Shown here piece by piece: positions 15,472 through 24,743 of a stretch of 64,000 nt of DNA. Positions within the stretch are counted from its first letter, which is position 1; each line of letters begins with the position of its first letter. The stretch comes from Chloroflexota bacterium (GTDB lineage Bacteria > Chloroflexota > UBA11872), in contig JAJDVX010000022.1 in NCBI GenBank assembly GCA_022825895.1, forward strand, positions 1 to 64,000. Reading direction: 5' to 3'. The notes below the pieces were generated by a model. The model made no database searches and was not told the origin of the DNA. It worked only from the letters and a program-made list of their open reading frames with translations. The position numbers were made by a program, and so were the translations under genes.

Positions 15472-17049
15472 CTAGTCGGCTGTGCGCACCCCTTCACGCC
15501 TCGCCATAACATCGCGGGCCAGTTCAATGATCCGTCGCTGGTAGTTGGCGAGCGACCAGCGCTCAGCGCGTTGCCGAGCCGCCTGCCTCATCGCCGCACG
15601 CCGCCGTCCATTCCGAACCAGCGTTAGCGTCGCAGCGACCAACTCATCCAGCGTGCGCCAGCGAAACCCGCTGCGTCCGGGCTCGACGATCTCGCGCAGT
15701 CCGCCGCCGTCGAACACCACCGGTACAGCGCCCGACATCATCAGTTCGGCGACCGCCATACCAAAGTGTTCGAACCGCTCCGGTGCGCGGCGCTCGGATT
15801 CCCCGTACCCCGCCGCATGCCAGGCAATGGCGGCATGTGCCCGCAAGTCGCGCACCGTGGCTTCGTCGGCATTCGGATACACGTCAATCGGCAGACCACG
15901 CGCCTCGGCCCGCACCCGGCGCAGATATTTGGCATCCACCGGGCGCTGACCAACGCCACCCACAAGCGCCAGACGCCAGCCGACGAGACCACGGTCACAC
16001 AGCATCCGGAAGGCCCGAACCATAGCGATGTGCTTCTTGTTGTGTCCCCCAACAAAGAAGCGGCCAATTGAGACGATCAGCGGCCGCTGTCCGGCCGCTT
16101 CCTGGCGATCATCGGCGATGACCGGCGGCTCGATGACCGGTCCCGTGACACCCCAGCGGCTCCGCAGCCACGACGCGGTGAAGTGGGAGTTGGGCGTCAC
16201 CGCGTCGTACGAGCGCAGGGCGTCGACGTACTTCGCGGCATGGTCGTCGCCTGCGCAGTAGGCCAGCTTGGGAATCAGTCGGCGCGTCACTCGCTGGTAG
16301 AGATCTCTTCGCAACGCGCCGCGCTCCTCGATGGATCCCAGCCCCAGGCCCAACTGACGACCCTCCCAGCGGTTTGTCCCGCCGGATGCCGCCGACCGGA
16401 TGGCCAATTCGCGGCAGCCCGCCGGTACATTGACCCACGGGCTCGGCGCAAAGTCGCCTTTGTCCCCTGCCGTTCCCTCCGCAAGTGCATTGCCGGATTC
16501 CGTCGCAATGGTGTACGCGCGGTCCTCATGGCTCATCGCGCTTAGCCAGAAGCGGATTCGGGTTCCGTCCCGAACACCGATCCGTCCGTCGCCATCGGAC
16601 TGGCGAAAGAGGGCGCCCCTATGCGCTTCGGTGCCAAACCAGCCGTCTCGCTCGTGAGCGGCGCCAAGTCCCCGGCCAATACCGCGAAGCGCCCTGCCAA
16701 CAACTCGCCAGGCGGTACTGCTGCGGCGCGCTGAAAAGTAGACAAATCGGATCGATGGCAAGCCGCGACCGTCAACCAGGCTGAGATGGGTGCCATTGAT
16801 GAACAGGTCGGCATTGCCTGCAATGTCGCGTCCGGTGAGTTGCGGGCGCTCAGGCACAAAGCGAAAACTCACCTCGTCCAGATCTATCCCGGCCCAATCC
16901 ACGACGGCGGAACGCGGCAGGGGACAATGCGAGACGACGCAAACGGTGCCCAATTCACGCAGGGCGCTGGCCGCACTCAAGACTTGCCGCTCGCCCCCAC
17001 CGAGCGTGGCCAGCCAGCCGTCGAACAGAACGATGCTCTTGTCGTTCAA
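15472..17049 (-). CDS. GT4-family glycosyltransferase with an internal insert
   Basis: 525 residues from TTG 17049. The GT-B fold is evident: N-terminal LGGGERQVLSAA, and a C-terminal domain with IVSIGRFFVGGHNKKH, LALVGGVG and the sugar-nucleotide motif ERFEHFGMAVAELMMSGAVPV. Between about 131 and 240 the N-terminal domain is interrupted by a Gly/Arg/Ser-rich, beta-predicted insert (GWFGTEAHRGALF to RWEGRQLGLGLG) that is not part of the usual fold and looks like a small carbohydrate-binding or lectin-like module. It lies downstream of a GT2 gene and likely acts in polysaccharide or glycolipid synthesis. Confidence 0.85.
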   Translation of the reverse strand: MNDKSIVLFDGWLATLGGGERQVLSAASALRELGTVCVVSHCPLPRSAVVDWAGIDLDEVSFRFVPERPQLTGRDIAGNADLFINGTHLSLVDGRGLPSIRFVYFSARRSSTAWRVVGRALRGIGRGLGAAHERDGWFGTEAHRGALFRQSDGDGRIGVRDGTRIRFWLSAMSHEDRAYTIATESGNALAEGTAGDKGDFAPSPWVNVPAGCRELAIRSAASGGTNRWEGRQLGLGLGSIEERGALRRDLYQRVTRRLIPKLAYCAGDDHAAKYVDALRSYDAVTPNSHFTASWLRSRWGVTGPVIEPPVIADDRQEAAGQRPLIVSIGRFFVGGHNKKHIAMVRAFRMLCDRGLVGWRLALVGGVGQRPVDAKYLRRVRAEARGLPIDVYPNADEATVRDLRAHAAIAWHAAGYGESERRAPERFEHFGMAVAELMMSGAVPVVFDGGGLREIVEPGRSGFRWRTLDELVAATLTLVRNGRRRAAMRQAARQRAERWSLANYQRRIIELARDVMARREGVRTAD

Positions 17050-17146
17050 ACCGAGACCGTCACCTCCACCGGGACCATCCGCCGCGCACGGTCTCGACGG
17101 TCACGCCAGGCCCATTTCCGCACGGGAAGCCGATTCCTGCCGGACG

Positions 17147-17932
17147 TCAGTCGTATTCCCCGCGCATTAGATTCCACCGTACTCGCAAGACATCAACCAG
17201 CATCGAGACGGCATCGGACAGCGGGCGGACCTTGCTCATCGGTACGTGCCGCCACTCGACTGGAATCTCCACGGTTTGCCAGCCGCGTCGACGGGCAATG
17301 GCCAAAAGCTCGACATCAAAGGCGGTAACTCGCTCTTTTTCGATGACGTCTCCGTCGACGGGATAGAGTCGCGCTCGACTAAATATGTCCTCGGCCGCAT
17401 CGGCCGAAAACCCCTTGAAGCCACACTGCGTGTCACTGAACCCGCCGACGCCAAGCCAACTCACCACACGGTTGAAACCGCGCCCGAGCGCATGGCGACG
17501 CCAGGGCTCGTTCAGTCGCTGCGACAGATCCAACTCCCGCGAGCCGATGGCGACATCGGCCCCGCGACGAATCTCCTCGACGATGCGCTCGACAAAAACG
17601 AGCGGTACCGCCAGATCGGCGTCCATGAACATGCGGACGGCGCCGCCCGCCGCACGAACGCCACAGGCCACGGCCGCCCCTTTGCCCCGGTGCGGCTCTG
17701 CCAGCACCAGGGGAACCACGTCGCCAGCACGGCGCGCCGCGCAGGCCCAAGTCTCGGCTATTTTAAGCGTGCCGTCTGTCGATCCGTCGTCGACCACCAC
17801 AACTTCAATCCGCCCGTCGCGTCCGGCCGCCCACGCATCCGTCGCCCGCAACGTCGCGCCCAGACGATCTTCCTCGTTGTATGCCGGGATCACGATGGAG
17901 AGTTGAATCGGCGATGTGCCTGAGCTCGCCAC
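17147..17932 (-). CDS. GT2 glycosyltransferase, dolichyl-phosphate glucosyltransferase-like
   Basis: 261 residues. The GT-A core begins LSIVIPAYNEEDRLGATL, then VVVDDGSTDGT, FMDADLAVPL (metal-binding DxD-like) and SRELDLSQRLNEPWRR. The stretch GFSDTQCGFKGFSADAAEDIF is diagnostic of the DPG/DPM synthase-like group that charges a polyprenyl phosphate with a hexose. No C-terminal membrane spans are present, so it is probably peripheral. Together with the adjacent GT4 gene it points to lipid-linked glycan assembly. Confidence 0.9.
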   Translation of the reverse strand: MASSGTSPIQLSIVIPAYNEEDRLGATLRATDAWAAGRDGRIEVVVVDDGSTDGTLKIAETWACAARRAGDVVPLVLAEPHRGKGAAVACGVRAAGGAVRMFMDADLAVPLVFVERIVEEIRRGADVAIGSRELDLSQRLNEPWRRHALGRGFNRVVSWLGVGGFSDTQCGFKGFSADAAEDIFSRARLYPVDGDVIEKERVTAFDVELLAIARRRGWQTVEIPVEWRHVPMSKVRPLSDAVSMLVDVLRVRWNLMRGEYD

Positions 17933-17956
17933 GGTCCTCTACCGCTCTTCCCGGGC

Positions 17957-17987
17957 CTCAACCGGTGGCCAACGGTCACTGGTTGAG
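17957..17987 (-). terminator. Long hairpin between argH and the GT2 gene
   Basis: CTCAACC (17957-17963) and GGTTGAG (17981-17987) are perfect outer arms. The inner GGTGGCC and GGTCACT also pair around a 3-base AAC loop (two positions are G-U in plus-strand RNA and mismatched on the minus strand). There is no T run on the minus strand. It lies just past the argH stop, so it may separate the arginine genes from the glycosyltransferases. Confidence 0.45.
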
Positions 17988-18003
17988 CCGAGCCTCGAAC
18001 GCG

Positions 18004-19455
18004 TCAACGCACTACCGCGGCATGAGCCGAGGGCTGCAAGGCCGGCGGTAGACCTCGGCCGACCAAGTCCTGAACGTGTTCCCGCTGCCAACGCAACCAG
18101 CGGGTCGCGCGCGCGGCCTCCTCGCGAACTCGGGCCGGCGCGGTACCCCCAAGCGAGGTTCGTCGCGCGATGGCCTCCCGAAGATCCAACCTGTCCCGCA
18201 CGTCGCCGGGCAGCCGCTCGTCCGCACTCGAAAAGTCATCGTCGTCCAATTCGGCCAGTTCAACGCCTCGATCCTCGGCCAAACGAACCAACAGTCCCAC
18301 GGCCGCATGCGCGTCGCGGAAGGGCACGTCCCGCTCGGTCAGGTAGTCGGCGATCTCAATGGCCGTCGGATGACCCATGGCTGCCACCGCCGTCATGCGC
18401 TCCCGATTGATCGCCAGCGTGCCCAGCGCTCCCGTGAGCGCCCGCAGCGCCGCCAGCATGTCATCCTCGACTCTGAAGACCGCGCGCTTATCCTCCTGCA
18501 TGTCCAGGGCATAACTCAGCGGTACGCCCTTCAGCGTGGCGTGCCATCCCACGGCCGCTCCCGCAATCGCGCCGGCCTTCGCGCGCGTTAACTCGGCCAC
18601 GTCCGGGTTGAGCTTCTGGGGCAGCATGCTGCTCCCCGTCGCAAACGCGTCGTCGAAGCGCACCATGCCGAATCCCGGCGATGCCCAGATCACCAGGTCC
18701 TCGGCCCAGCGCGACAAGTGACCGCTGAGCGTCACGCAGGCCTGCAGCACCGCGCTCACAAAGTCCCTGTCGGACACCGCGTCCAGGCTATTGCGCGCGA
18801 CCTGGCTGAAGCACAACTCCTCAGCGACAGATTCCCTATCGATGTCAAAGGCCACGCCCGCCAATGCCCCCGCCCCCAACGGGCACACATCGGCCACGGT
18901 GTAGGCGTACAGGATGTTGTCCAGATCGCGCCGGTGCATTTCAAACAGGGCCAGGAAGTAGTGCCCCAGCGAAACCGGCTGTGCGACCTGGAGGTGCGTG
19001 AACCCCGGAGCGACGGTTTCGGATTCCTCTTCGGCCCGCCGCGCCAGCACGCCCAGCAATTCAAGCGCCGCGCCGGCAAGGCGCAGGCAGAACCCCTTGC
19101 AGTACAGCCGGAAATCCGTCGCCACCTGGTCATTCCGGCTGCGTGCGACGTGCAGTCGTCGGCCGTGATTCCCAATCCGCTCGGTCAGTACCCGTTCGAC
19201 GAAGCTGTGCACATCTTCGTCGTCGGAAGTCGCGGGAGGGCCCCCCGCCCGATCGAGTTCAATCAGCAATTCGTCCAGCGCCGCGATCAGCGCATCCGCG
19301 CTGCCCGCGGGAATGATCTTCTGGCGGCCCAGCATCGCGGCGTGGGCGCGGCTGGCCACGATGTCCTCGCGATACATCCGCCGATCGACGGGAAACGAGC
19401 GCGTGAAGGCGCGCGCGACATCCGCCGGCGGCTTGTCGAACCGTCCACCCCACAT
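18004..19455 (-). CDS. argH: Argininosuccinate lyase
   Basis: 483 residues; cleaves argininosuccinate to arginine and fumarate. It begins MWGGRF, the family N-terminus. HVARSRNDQVATD, TVAPGFTHLQVAQPVSLGHY and GSSMLPQKLNPDVAE are the three conserved active-site regions. The last one reads SMLPQKLN where SIMPQKKN is usual, a mild deviation with the catalytic Ser retained. It is last in the argC-J-B-D-H run; argG and argF, which precede it in the pathway, are not in the window. Confidence 0.96.
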   Translation of the reverse strand: MWGGRFDKPPADVARAFTRSFPVDRRMYREDIVASRAHAAMLGRQKIIPAGSADALIAALDELLIELDRAGGPPATSDDEDVHSFVERVLTERIGNHGRRLHVARSRNDQVATDFRLYCKGFCLRLAGAALELLGVLARRAEEESETVAPGFTHLQVAQPVSLGHYFLALFEMHRRDLDNILYAYTVADVCPLGAGALAGVAFDIDRESVAEELCFSQVARNSLDAVSDRDFVSAVLQACVTLSGHLSRWAEDLVIWASPGFGMVRFDDAFATGSSMLPQKLNPDVAELTRAKAGAIAGAAVGWHATLKGVPLSYALDMQEDKRAVFRVEDDMLAALRALTGALGTLAINRERMTAVAAMGHPTAIEIADYLTERDVPFRDAHAAVGLLVRLAEDRGVELAELDDDDFSSADERLPGDVRDRLDLREAIARRTSLGGTAPARVREEAARATRWLRWQREHVQDLVGRGLPPALQPSAHAAVVR

Positions 19456-19495
19456 ATGCGCGGCCTATCTCAGCCGACGGGACGCCGGGATCTCG

Positions 19496-20674
19496 TCAGG
19501 CGCCTCGCGCGGCGTCCAGCGCATCCAGGCCCTCGTCGAGCTCCTCCACGCTAATCGTCAGCGGCGGCACAATGCGGATCGTCTCCGGTCCGGCCTTGAT
19601 CAGCAGGAGTCCGTTGCTGCGAGCCGTTTCCACCACCTCGGTCGCGATGTCCTCAGACTCCAGGTCGAAGCCGATCATCAGCCCCAACCCGCGCACGCCG
19701 GTAATTCGGGCGCCTTGCCCGGCGCTGGCCCGCAAACGCGCCCGCGCGTGTTCGCCCTTCGCCTGCACTTCGTCCAGGAATCCGGGTGCCGTGACGCGGT
19801 CCAGCACGACCCGAGCCGCGGCGCAGGCCACCGGACTGCCGCCGAATGTGGACCCGTGCTCGCCCGGCGCCAGCACGCTCACGGCCTCGCTGCTCAGCAC
19901 GGCGCCGATTGGCAGGCCGCCACCCAGCCCCTTGGCCAACCCGATCACGTCGGGGGTGACGCCAAAGTTCTCGTAACCGAACAGGCGCCCGGTCCGCCCG
20001 ATGCCCGTCTGAACCTCGTCGAAGATCAGCAGCACGCCATGCTCGTCGCAGACCCTGCGCAAACCTCGAATGTAGTCCACGTCTGCCATGCGCACGCCGC
20101 TCTCGCCCTGGACCAGTTCCACCATGACGGCGGCGGTTGACGACGAAATCGAGTCGTCGACCGCATCCAGATCATTCAATGGCACGTGCGTGAATCCGGT
20201 GGGCATCGGCGCAAACGGCTCCTGGTAGGCAGGCGTGCCGGTGGCTGCCGTGGTGGCTATCGTCCGGCCGTGGAATCCGTGCTCTGCCGTGATGACTTCG
20301 TACGCGCCATTGCGCTGGGTGCGCCCCCACTTGCGGGCGATTTTCAGGCAGGTTTCGCTGGCTTCGGCGCCGCTGTTGACGAAGAACACGCGGTCCAGCG
20401 CCGAGTTGTCAACCAGGCGTTGCGCAACCTCAAGCTGCGGCGTCGTATAGAACAGGTTGGAAATGTGCGCCAGCGACCGAATCTGATTCGCCACCGCGTC
20501 GCAGAGCTCCGGGTCGCCATGTCCCAGCGTGGTCACGGCAATCCCGGCGGTAAAGTCCAGGTACGAATTGCCCTCGTCATCCCACAAGCGCGACCCCTCA
20601 CCGCGTACCAGCGTCACCGGAAAGCGGCGAAACGCCTGGTGGTAATAGCGCGCTTCCAGCTCTTGCCAGCCCAT
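19496..20674 (-). CDS. argD: Acetylornithine aminotransferase
   Basis: 392 residues of class III PLP aminotransferase; converts N-acetylglutamate semialdehyde to N-acetylornithine. FVNSGAEASETCLKIARKW, LLIFDEVQTGIGRTGRLF and GLAKGLGGGLPIGAVL contain the Asp that holds the PLP nitrogen and the Schiff-base Lys. The closely related N-succinyl and [LysW] variants cannot be excluded from sequence alone, but the neighbouring argC, argJ, argB and argH settle the assignment. It is 53 bases downstream of argB, with a TATAAT overlapping the argB stop codon (20726-20731, minus strand) that might allow separate transcription. Confidence 0.95.
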   Translation of the reverse strand: MGWQELEARYYHQAFRRFPVTLVRGEGSRLWDDEGNSYLDFTAGIAVTTLGHGDPELCDAVANQIRSLAHISNLFYTTPQLEVAQRLVDNSALDRVFFVNSGAEASETCLKIARKWGRTQRNGAYEVITAEHGFHGRTIATTAATGTPAYQEPFAPMPTGFTHVPLNDLDAVDDSISSSTAAVMVELVQGESGVRMADVDYIRGLRRVCDEHGVLLIFDEVQTGIGRTGRLFGYENFGVTPDVIGLAKGLGGGLPIGAVLSSEAVSVLAPGEHGSTFGGSPVACAAARVVLDRVTAPGFLDEVQAKGEHARARLRASAGQGARITGVRGLGLMIGFDLESEDIATEVVETARSNGLLLIKAGPETIRIVPPLTISVEELDEGLDALDAARGA

Positions 20675-20726
20675 GCGTTGTTCAGCCTCGGCGGGGATCG
20701 AACGGCCGTCGCCGTTCCGAGTCGGA

Positions 20727-21494
20727 TTATAGGGACGCGGCTTCCGCCCTCACCTGCGTACCGCCGCCGTCCGGATCCAGGGCCCGCCGCAAGGCATGGC
20801 GACGCGATCCGTTGGCAATGCAGACCCGTCCCACCTCGCCAAGCAAGGCCACGGCCGACCGGACCTTTGGGACCATGCCACCCGCAATCACCTCGTCCCC
20901 GATCAAGCGCTCGGCGCCACCCGGGTCCAGGTGCGCCAACACCTCGCCATCCGCGCCCTTGACACCGTCCACGTCGGTCAGAAACACCAGGGCCGCGGCT
21001 CGCGTGGCGCTCGCCAACGCCCCCGCGATGTCGTCGCCGTTCACGTTATAGATGGACCCGCCATCGTCAACGCCGAGCGGCGAAACCACCGGGACGTGTC
21101 CCCGTGACGTCAGGTCATCGAGGATTCCCGCATTCACCGTCTGGACTCGACCTACCCAGCCAAGCTCCGGCAACGCCTGGCGGACACGCACCACGCCGCC
21201 GTCCGGTCCGCTGATGCCAACCGCCGACACTCCAGCCTGTTGCAGCGCGCCCACGACGGCTGGCGCCACCAGCCCCCGAAACACCAGCACCGCGTCGTCC
21301 CTCGTCTGGTCGTCGGTCACGCGCAGGCCGTTGTGCCACGTTGTCTTGCGATTCCGCGCCGCCTGCCAGGCCGTCAGTTCGTCGCCGCCGCCGTGCGCGA
21401 TCACCACCCGCACCCCGGCATCGACCAAGGCCCGGACATCCGCCCCGATTCGTCCGGCGGCCATGTCCGCCGTCCCGCCGATCTTCACGACCAC
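20727..21494 (-). CDS. argB: Acetylglutamate kinase
   Basis: 255 residues from a GTG that gives MVVKIGG, close to the normal ArgB N-terminus. The frame stays open upstream with no ATG or GTG. AHGGGDELTAW, HNGLRVTDDQTRDDA, GISGPDGG and NVNGDDIAGALA match the amino acid kinase fold and the ArgB substrate loop. KRSAV-like PKVRSAVALLGEVGRV is in the C-terminal part. It lacks the N-terminal helix seen in arginine-inhibited hexameric ArgB, which hints at weaker or absent arginine feedback. A LysZ-like role is less likely given the operon. Confidence 0.92.
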   Translation of the reverse strand: MVVKIGGTADMAAGRIGADVRALVDAGVRVVIAHGGGDELTAWQAARNRKTTWHNGLRVTDDQTRDDAVLVFRGLVAPAVVGALQQAGVSAVGISGPDGGVVRVRQALPELGWVGRVQTVNAGILDDLTSRGHVPVVSPLGVDDGGSIYNVNGDDIAGALASATRAAALVFLTDVDGVKGADGEVLAHLDPGGAERLIGDEVIAGGMVPKVRSAVALLGEVGRVCIANGSRRHALRRALDPDGGGTQVRAEAASL

Positions 21495-21550
21495 GTAGCG
21501 GCCGGTCAGATCAGGCGTGGCTGTCGAATCGGACTCGAGATTGCCGGCGC

Positions 21551-22780
21551 TCAGGTCATGTACTCCGCGTTGATCGCCACGTATTCCGCCGAGAGATCCC
21601 CGCCCCAGGCCGTGGCCGTCGCCTCGCCCTGGTTCAGCGCCACGTCAATCGTCACGTCCGCCTGCCGGAAGTGCTCGGCAACCAATGATTCCTCGTACAC
21701 CGCGGGAGCTCCCTGCCTGACGACCTGCGTATCGCCAATCCAGATGTCGAGCAGGTCCGGGTCGAACTCGGCGCCGCTGTTGCCCAGGGCCATCACGATG
21801 CGGCCCCAATTCGGGTCGCCGCCGTGAATCGCCGTCTTCACCAGCGCCGACGTCGTGACCGCGCGAGCTGCCTGCCGCGCCGTGGCGTCATCCGACGCTC
21901 CACGCACCGTCACGGCAAAGACCTTCGTTATACCTTCGCCGCCGCGCACGATCTCCTGCGCCAACCATCGGCACACCGCCTGCAAACCGTGCGTAAATGC
22001 TTTCGCGTCAGAGGTGCCTTCCTGGATCATGCCGGTTTCGCTGGCGCCATTGGCCAGCAGCAGGGCGGTATCGCTTGTCGACTGATCGCCGTCGATGCTG
22101 AGCAGGTTGAATGAGTCGGCCACGGTCGCGCTCAGCATCCGCTGCAGCGTGCCGCCGTCCAGCTCAGCGTCCGTGGTCATGAACACGAACATGGTCGCCA
22201 TGTTCGGATGCACCATCCCGGCGCCCTTCGCCGCGCCCCCAATTCGGACAGTGCCGCCGGACACCGGCAGTTCAATGGCCAACGTCTTTGGCGCGACGTC
22301 CGTGGTCATCATGGCCCGTGCGACCGCCTCGCCGGCGTCGGCCGACAACTCCAGCGCCGCTACTCCAGCCAGGATCTTGGGCATCGGCAAATGGAAGCCG
22401 ATCACCCCTGTCGATGCCACCAGCATTTCGTCAGCCGGCACGTCAAAGCGACCGGCAAAGGCGTCGATGAACGCCAGCGCATCGGCCCGCCCGCGCGCCC
22501 CGGTAAACACGTTCGAGTTACCGCTGTTGAACACGATGCCGCGAGCCGGTTTCTGGGCGAGACGCTCCTTGTTGATCGTTACCGAGGCGCCGCACACGCG
22601 GTTGGTCGTAAAGGTCGCCGCCGACCGACAGGGCGTGCGCGTGCTCAGGATCGCGCCCAGGTCCAGCGCCCCCGTAGCCTTGATGCCGGCGGTCACGCCG
22701 CCACCCACGAACCCTCGCGGCGCCAGCGTGCCCCCGGGAATAACCCGAAAGCCGCCAAGTTCCGCGGGTGGCTCGTGCAT
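21551..22780 (-). CDS. argJ: Glutamate N-acetyltransferase / ornithine acetyltransferase
   Basis: 409-residue precursor that cleaves itself into two chains; recycles the acetyl group from N-acetylornithine to glutamate. The self-cleavage site is in KGAGMVHPNMATMFVFMTTDA, where the Thr of ATM becomes the nucleophile. SGNSNVFTGARG and the C-terminal SAEYVAINAEYMT are family landmarks. The ATG directly abuts the argC stop codon (no gap), indicating translational coupling. With ArgJ present, ArgA and ArgE are not required for the cyclic pathway. Confidence 0.96.
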   Translation of the reverse strand: MHEPPAELGGFRVIPGGTLAPRGFVGGGVTAGIKATGALDLGAILSTRTPCRSAATFTTNRVCGASVTINKERLAQKPARGIVFNSGNSNVFTGARGRADALAFIDAFAGRFDVPADEMLVASTGVIGFHLPMPKILAGVAALELSADAGEAVARAMMTTDVAPKTLAIELPVSGGTVRIGGAAKGAGMVHPNMATMFVFMTTDAELDGGTLQRMLSATVADSFNLLSIDGDQSTSDTALLLANGASETGMIQEGTSDAKAFTHGLQAVCRWLAQEIVRGGEGITKVFAVTVRGASDDATARQAARAVTTSALVKTAIHGGDPNWGRIVMALGNSGAEFDPDLLDIWIGDTQVVRQGAPAVYEESLVAEHFRQADVTIDVALNQGEATATAWGGDLSAEYVAINAEYMT

Positions 22781-23812
22781 CTACGGGTGACTCGGCGGAA
22801 TTGCGAGGCCGACCTGCTCGTCGATCCCCGCCATCACGTTCGCATTCTGGACCGCGCTGCCCGCCGCGCCCTTGCCCAGGTTGTCGCTCGCGGCCATGGC
22901 CACGAGCGTCTGGGTGGACTCATCAACGGTCCAATGCACGAAGGCATGGTTTCCGCCGGACGTCCACTTGGTGTGCGGCGGCGCGCCGGCCAGGTGCACG
23001 AACGGTTCATCCTCGTATGCGTCGCGGTACGCCTGCGCGACTTGGGACGGAGCGACATCGGGACGCAATGCCCCGTACGCCGTAATCAGGATGCCGCGCG
23101 TCATCGGCACCAGGTGCGGCGCAAACGTCACCTCGATGGGTGAGCCGCCGATGTCGCTCAACTCCTGCGCGATTTCCGGACTTTGGTAGTGGTCCGCCAC
23201 GCGATAAGCCGACGAATCTTCATTAATCTCCGAGAATCCGTAAGCAGGCGACGCCGAACGCCCGGCTCCGGACACCCCAGTCTTCGAATCCACCATCACG
23301 TGTCCGGCCAGCAACCTGGCGCTCGCCGCCGGCGCCAGCGCCAGCGCCGCTGTGATGGCGTGACAGCCCGGATTCGCCACCAAGTCGGTCTCACGAATCT
23401 GTGCGCGATGCCACTCCGTCAACCCGTATACGGCCGAATCGATCCACCGCGGCGCCGCGTGCTCCACGCCGTGCCAGCGCAGGTAGTCCGACGGATCGCG
23501 CAGCCTGAAATCGGAACTGACGTCGACGCAGCGGATCCCGTCGTCCAAAAAGGGCGCCAACTGCGCAGCCGACGCCTTGTGCGGCAGGCATGAAATCACC
23601 AGGTCGGCGCTGCCGTTCAACTCGGGTGTCAATTCCAGATCGGCATACGCGGCGCGGCCGCTGGCGCGCAGCCAAGGAAACACTTCATGCAGGCGCCGGC
23701 CGGCCTGGCTGCGCGCGGTCGCCCCGACAATTTCGAACTCCGGGTGGACAGCCAAATACCGAACCAGTTCGCCGCCCGAATAACCAGTCGCGTTGAGAAT
23801 CCCTATCCGCAT
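22781..23812 (-). CDS. argC: N-acetyl-gamma-glutamyl-phosphate reductase
   Basis: About 343 residues from ATG 23812 (a GTG two codons earlier, at 23818, is the alternative); AGGTGAGG lies just upstream. It reduces N-acetylglutamyl phosphate with NADPH. The N-terminal GILNATGYSGGELVRYL is the NADP-binding loop and VANPGCHAITAALAL carries the catalytic Cys. GAGRSASPAYGFSEINEDSSAYRV is also conserved. It is the first gene of the compact argC-J-B-D-H group. Confidence 0.96.
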   Translation of the reverse strand: MRIGILNATGYSGGELVRYLAVHPEFEIVGATARSQAGRRLHEVFPWLRASGRAAYADLELTPELNGSADLVISCLPHKASAAQLAPFLDDGIRCVDVSSDFRLRDPSDYLRWHGVEHAAPRWIDSAVYGLTEWHRAQIRETDLVANPGCHAITAALALAPAASARLLAGHVMVDSKTGVSGAGRSASPAYGFSEINEDSSAYRVADHYQSPEIAQELSDIGGSPIEVTFAPHLVPMTRGILITAYGALRPDVAPSQVAQAYRDAYEDEPFVHLAGAPPHTKWTSGGNHAFVHWTVDESTQTLVAMAASDNLGKGAAGSAVQNANVMAGIDEQVGLAIPPSHP

Positions 23813-23835
23813 ACGCACCTCACCTGGGAGAAGCG

Positions 23836-23841
23836 ATTATA
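23836..23841 (-). promoter_or_regulatory. -10 element upstream of argC
   Basis: A perfect TATAAT on the minus strand in the 59-base gap between uppP and argC, giving a leader of under 25 bases. No convincing -35 lies 16-18 bases further up. No inverted repeat resembling an ARG box is visible. It suggests argCJBDH can be transcribed separately from uppP. Confidence 0.45.
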
Positions 23842-23871
23842 TGGACGCTTGGCCCACCCGCCGCAGGTTTC

Positions 23872-24681
23872 TCAGGCGCGCAGCGAAAGCAACAGGATCA
23901 GCGCCAGGGTGCCGGCCGCCACACGATAGACCGCAAACGCCGCCAGACTGTGGCGAGCGACGAAACCAAGCAGCCAGCGCACCGCTACCGCCCCCACCAC
24001 CGCCGCAACCAGCGTTGCTCCGATCAGCAGCGAGATATCGCCGGTCGGCTTCCCACTGATCACCACGTCCACGAACTGAACGAGACCCGCACCCGCCACT
24101 GCCGGCGCCAGCAGAAACAGCGAAAACCTGGCGGCGGCCTGACGCTCCACGCCGAGTCCGCGGGCCACCGTCATGGTGATTCCGGCCCGCGACACCCCGG
24201 GAACCAGCGCTGCAAATTGCGACAAGCCGATCACAATCCAGAGCACGAACGGCGTGGATGTCAGATCACGGCGACTCGTCCCGAAGTGGTCGGTAGCTGC
24301 CAGAACCAATCCAAAGACGATCAACAGCACCGCGGCCAGCGTCGGGTCGCGAAGCGACGTCAACCAGCCGCGCACGGGCAGTGCGATCAGGCCGATCAGC
24401 AACGTCGATCCAACCAGCGCCCCCAATAGCCGACGGGCCAACGCAACGGAGTCGCCCCGGCCGATCAAACCGCGCGCCAGCCAAACCCAGTCGGACCAGA
24501 GCGCGATAACCAGGGCCAGCCCCGTCCCCACGTGCAGCGCAATAGACAGCGTCAGTCCGGTCAGGAACGGATCGGCCCAGCCCGCCAGGGCCGGGACCAG
24601 CACCAGGTGGCCCGAACTGCTGACCGGCAGAAACTCGGTCAGCGCCTGGACCGCCGCCAGGATGATCACCTCGCCCCACAT
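23872..24681 (-). CDS. uppP: Undecaprenyl-diphosphatase (BacA/UppP)
   Basis: 269 residues, about eight hydrophobic segments. It dephosphorylates undecaprenyl diphosphate to recycle the lipid carrier for peptidoglycan and other glycans. The N-terminal QALTEFLPVSSSGHLVL and the central PGVSRAGITMTVARGLG are the two conserved catalytic motifs (Glu-rich and Arg-containing). It starts 62 bases after hppA and precedes argC. Activity would also serve the lipid-linked sugar chemistry implied by the glycosyltransferases in the window. Confidence 0.95.
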   Translation of the reverse strand: MWGEVIILAAVQALTEFLPVSSSGHLVLVPALAGWADPFLTGLTLSIALHVGTGLALVIALWSDWVWLARGLIGRGDSVALARRLLGALVGSTLLIGLIALPVRGWLTSLRDPTLAAVLLIVFGLVLAATDHFGTSRRDLTSTPFVLWIVIGLSQFAALVPGVSRAGITMTVARGLGVERQAAARFSLFLLAPAVAGAGLVQFVDVVISGKPTGDISLLIGATLVAAVVGAVAVRWLLGFVARHSLAAFAVYRVAAGTLALILLLSLRA

Positions 24682-24743
24682 GGGTCAGCCGACCCAGCGA
24701 GACGCCGGTGCGCACCCTGGCGGGCGGCCCAGTGCCAAAGCGT

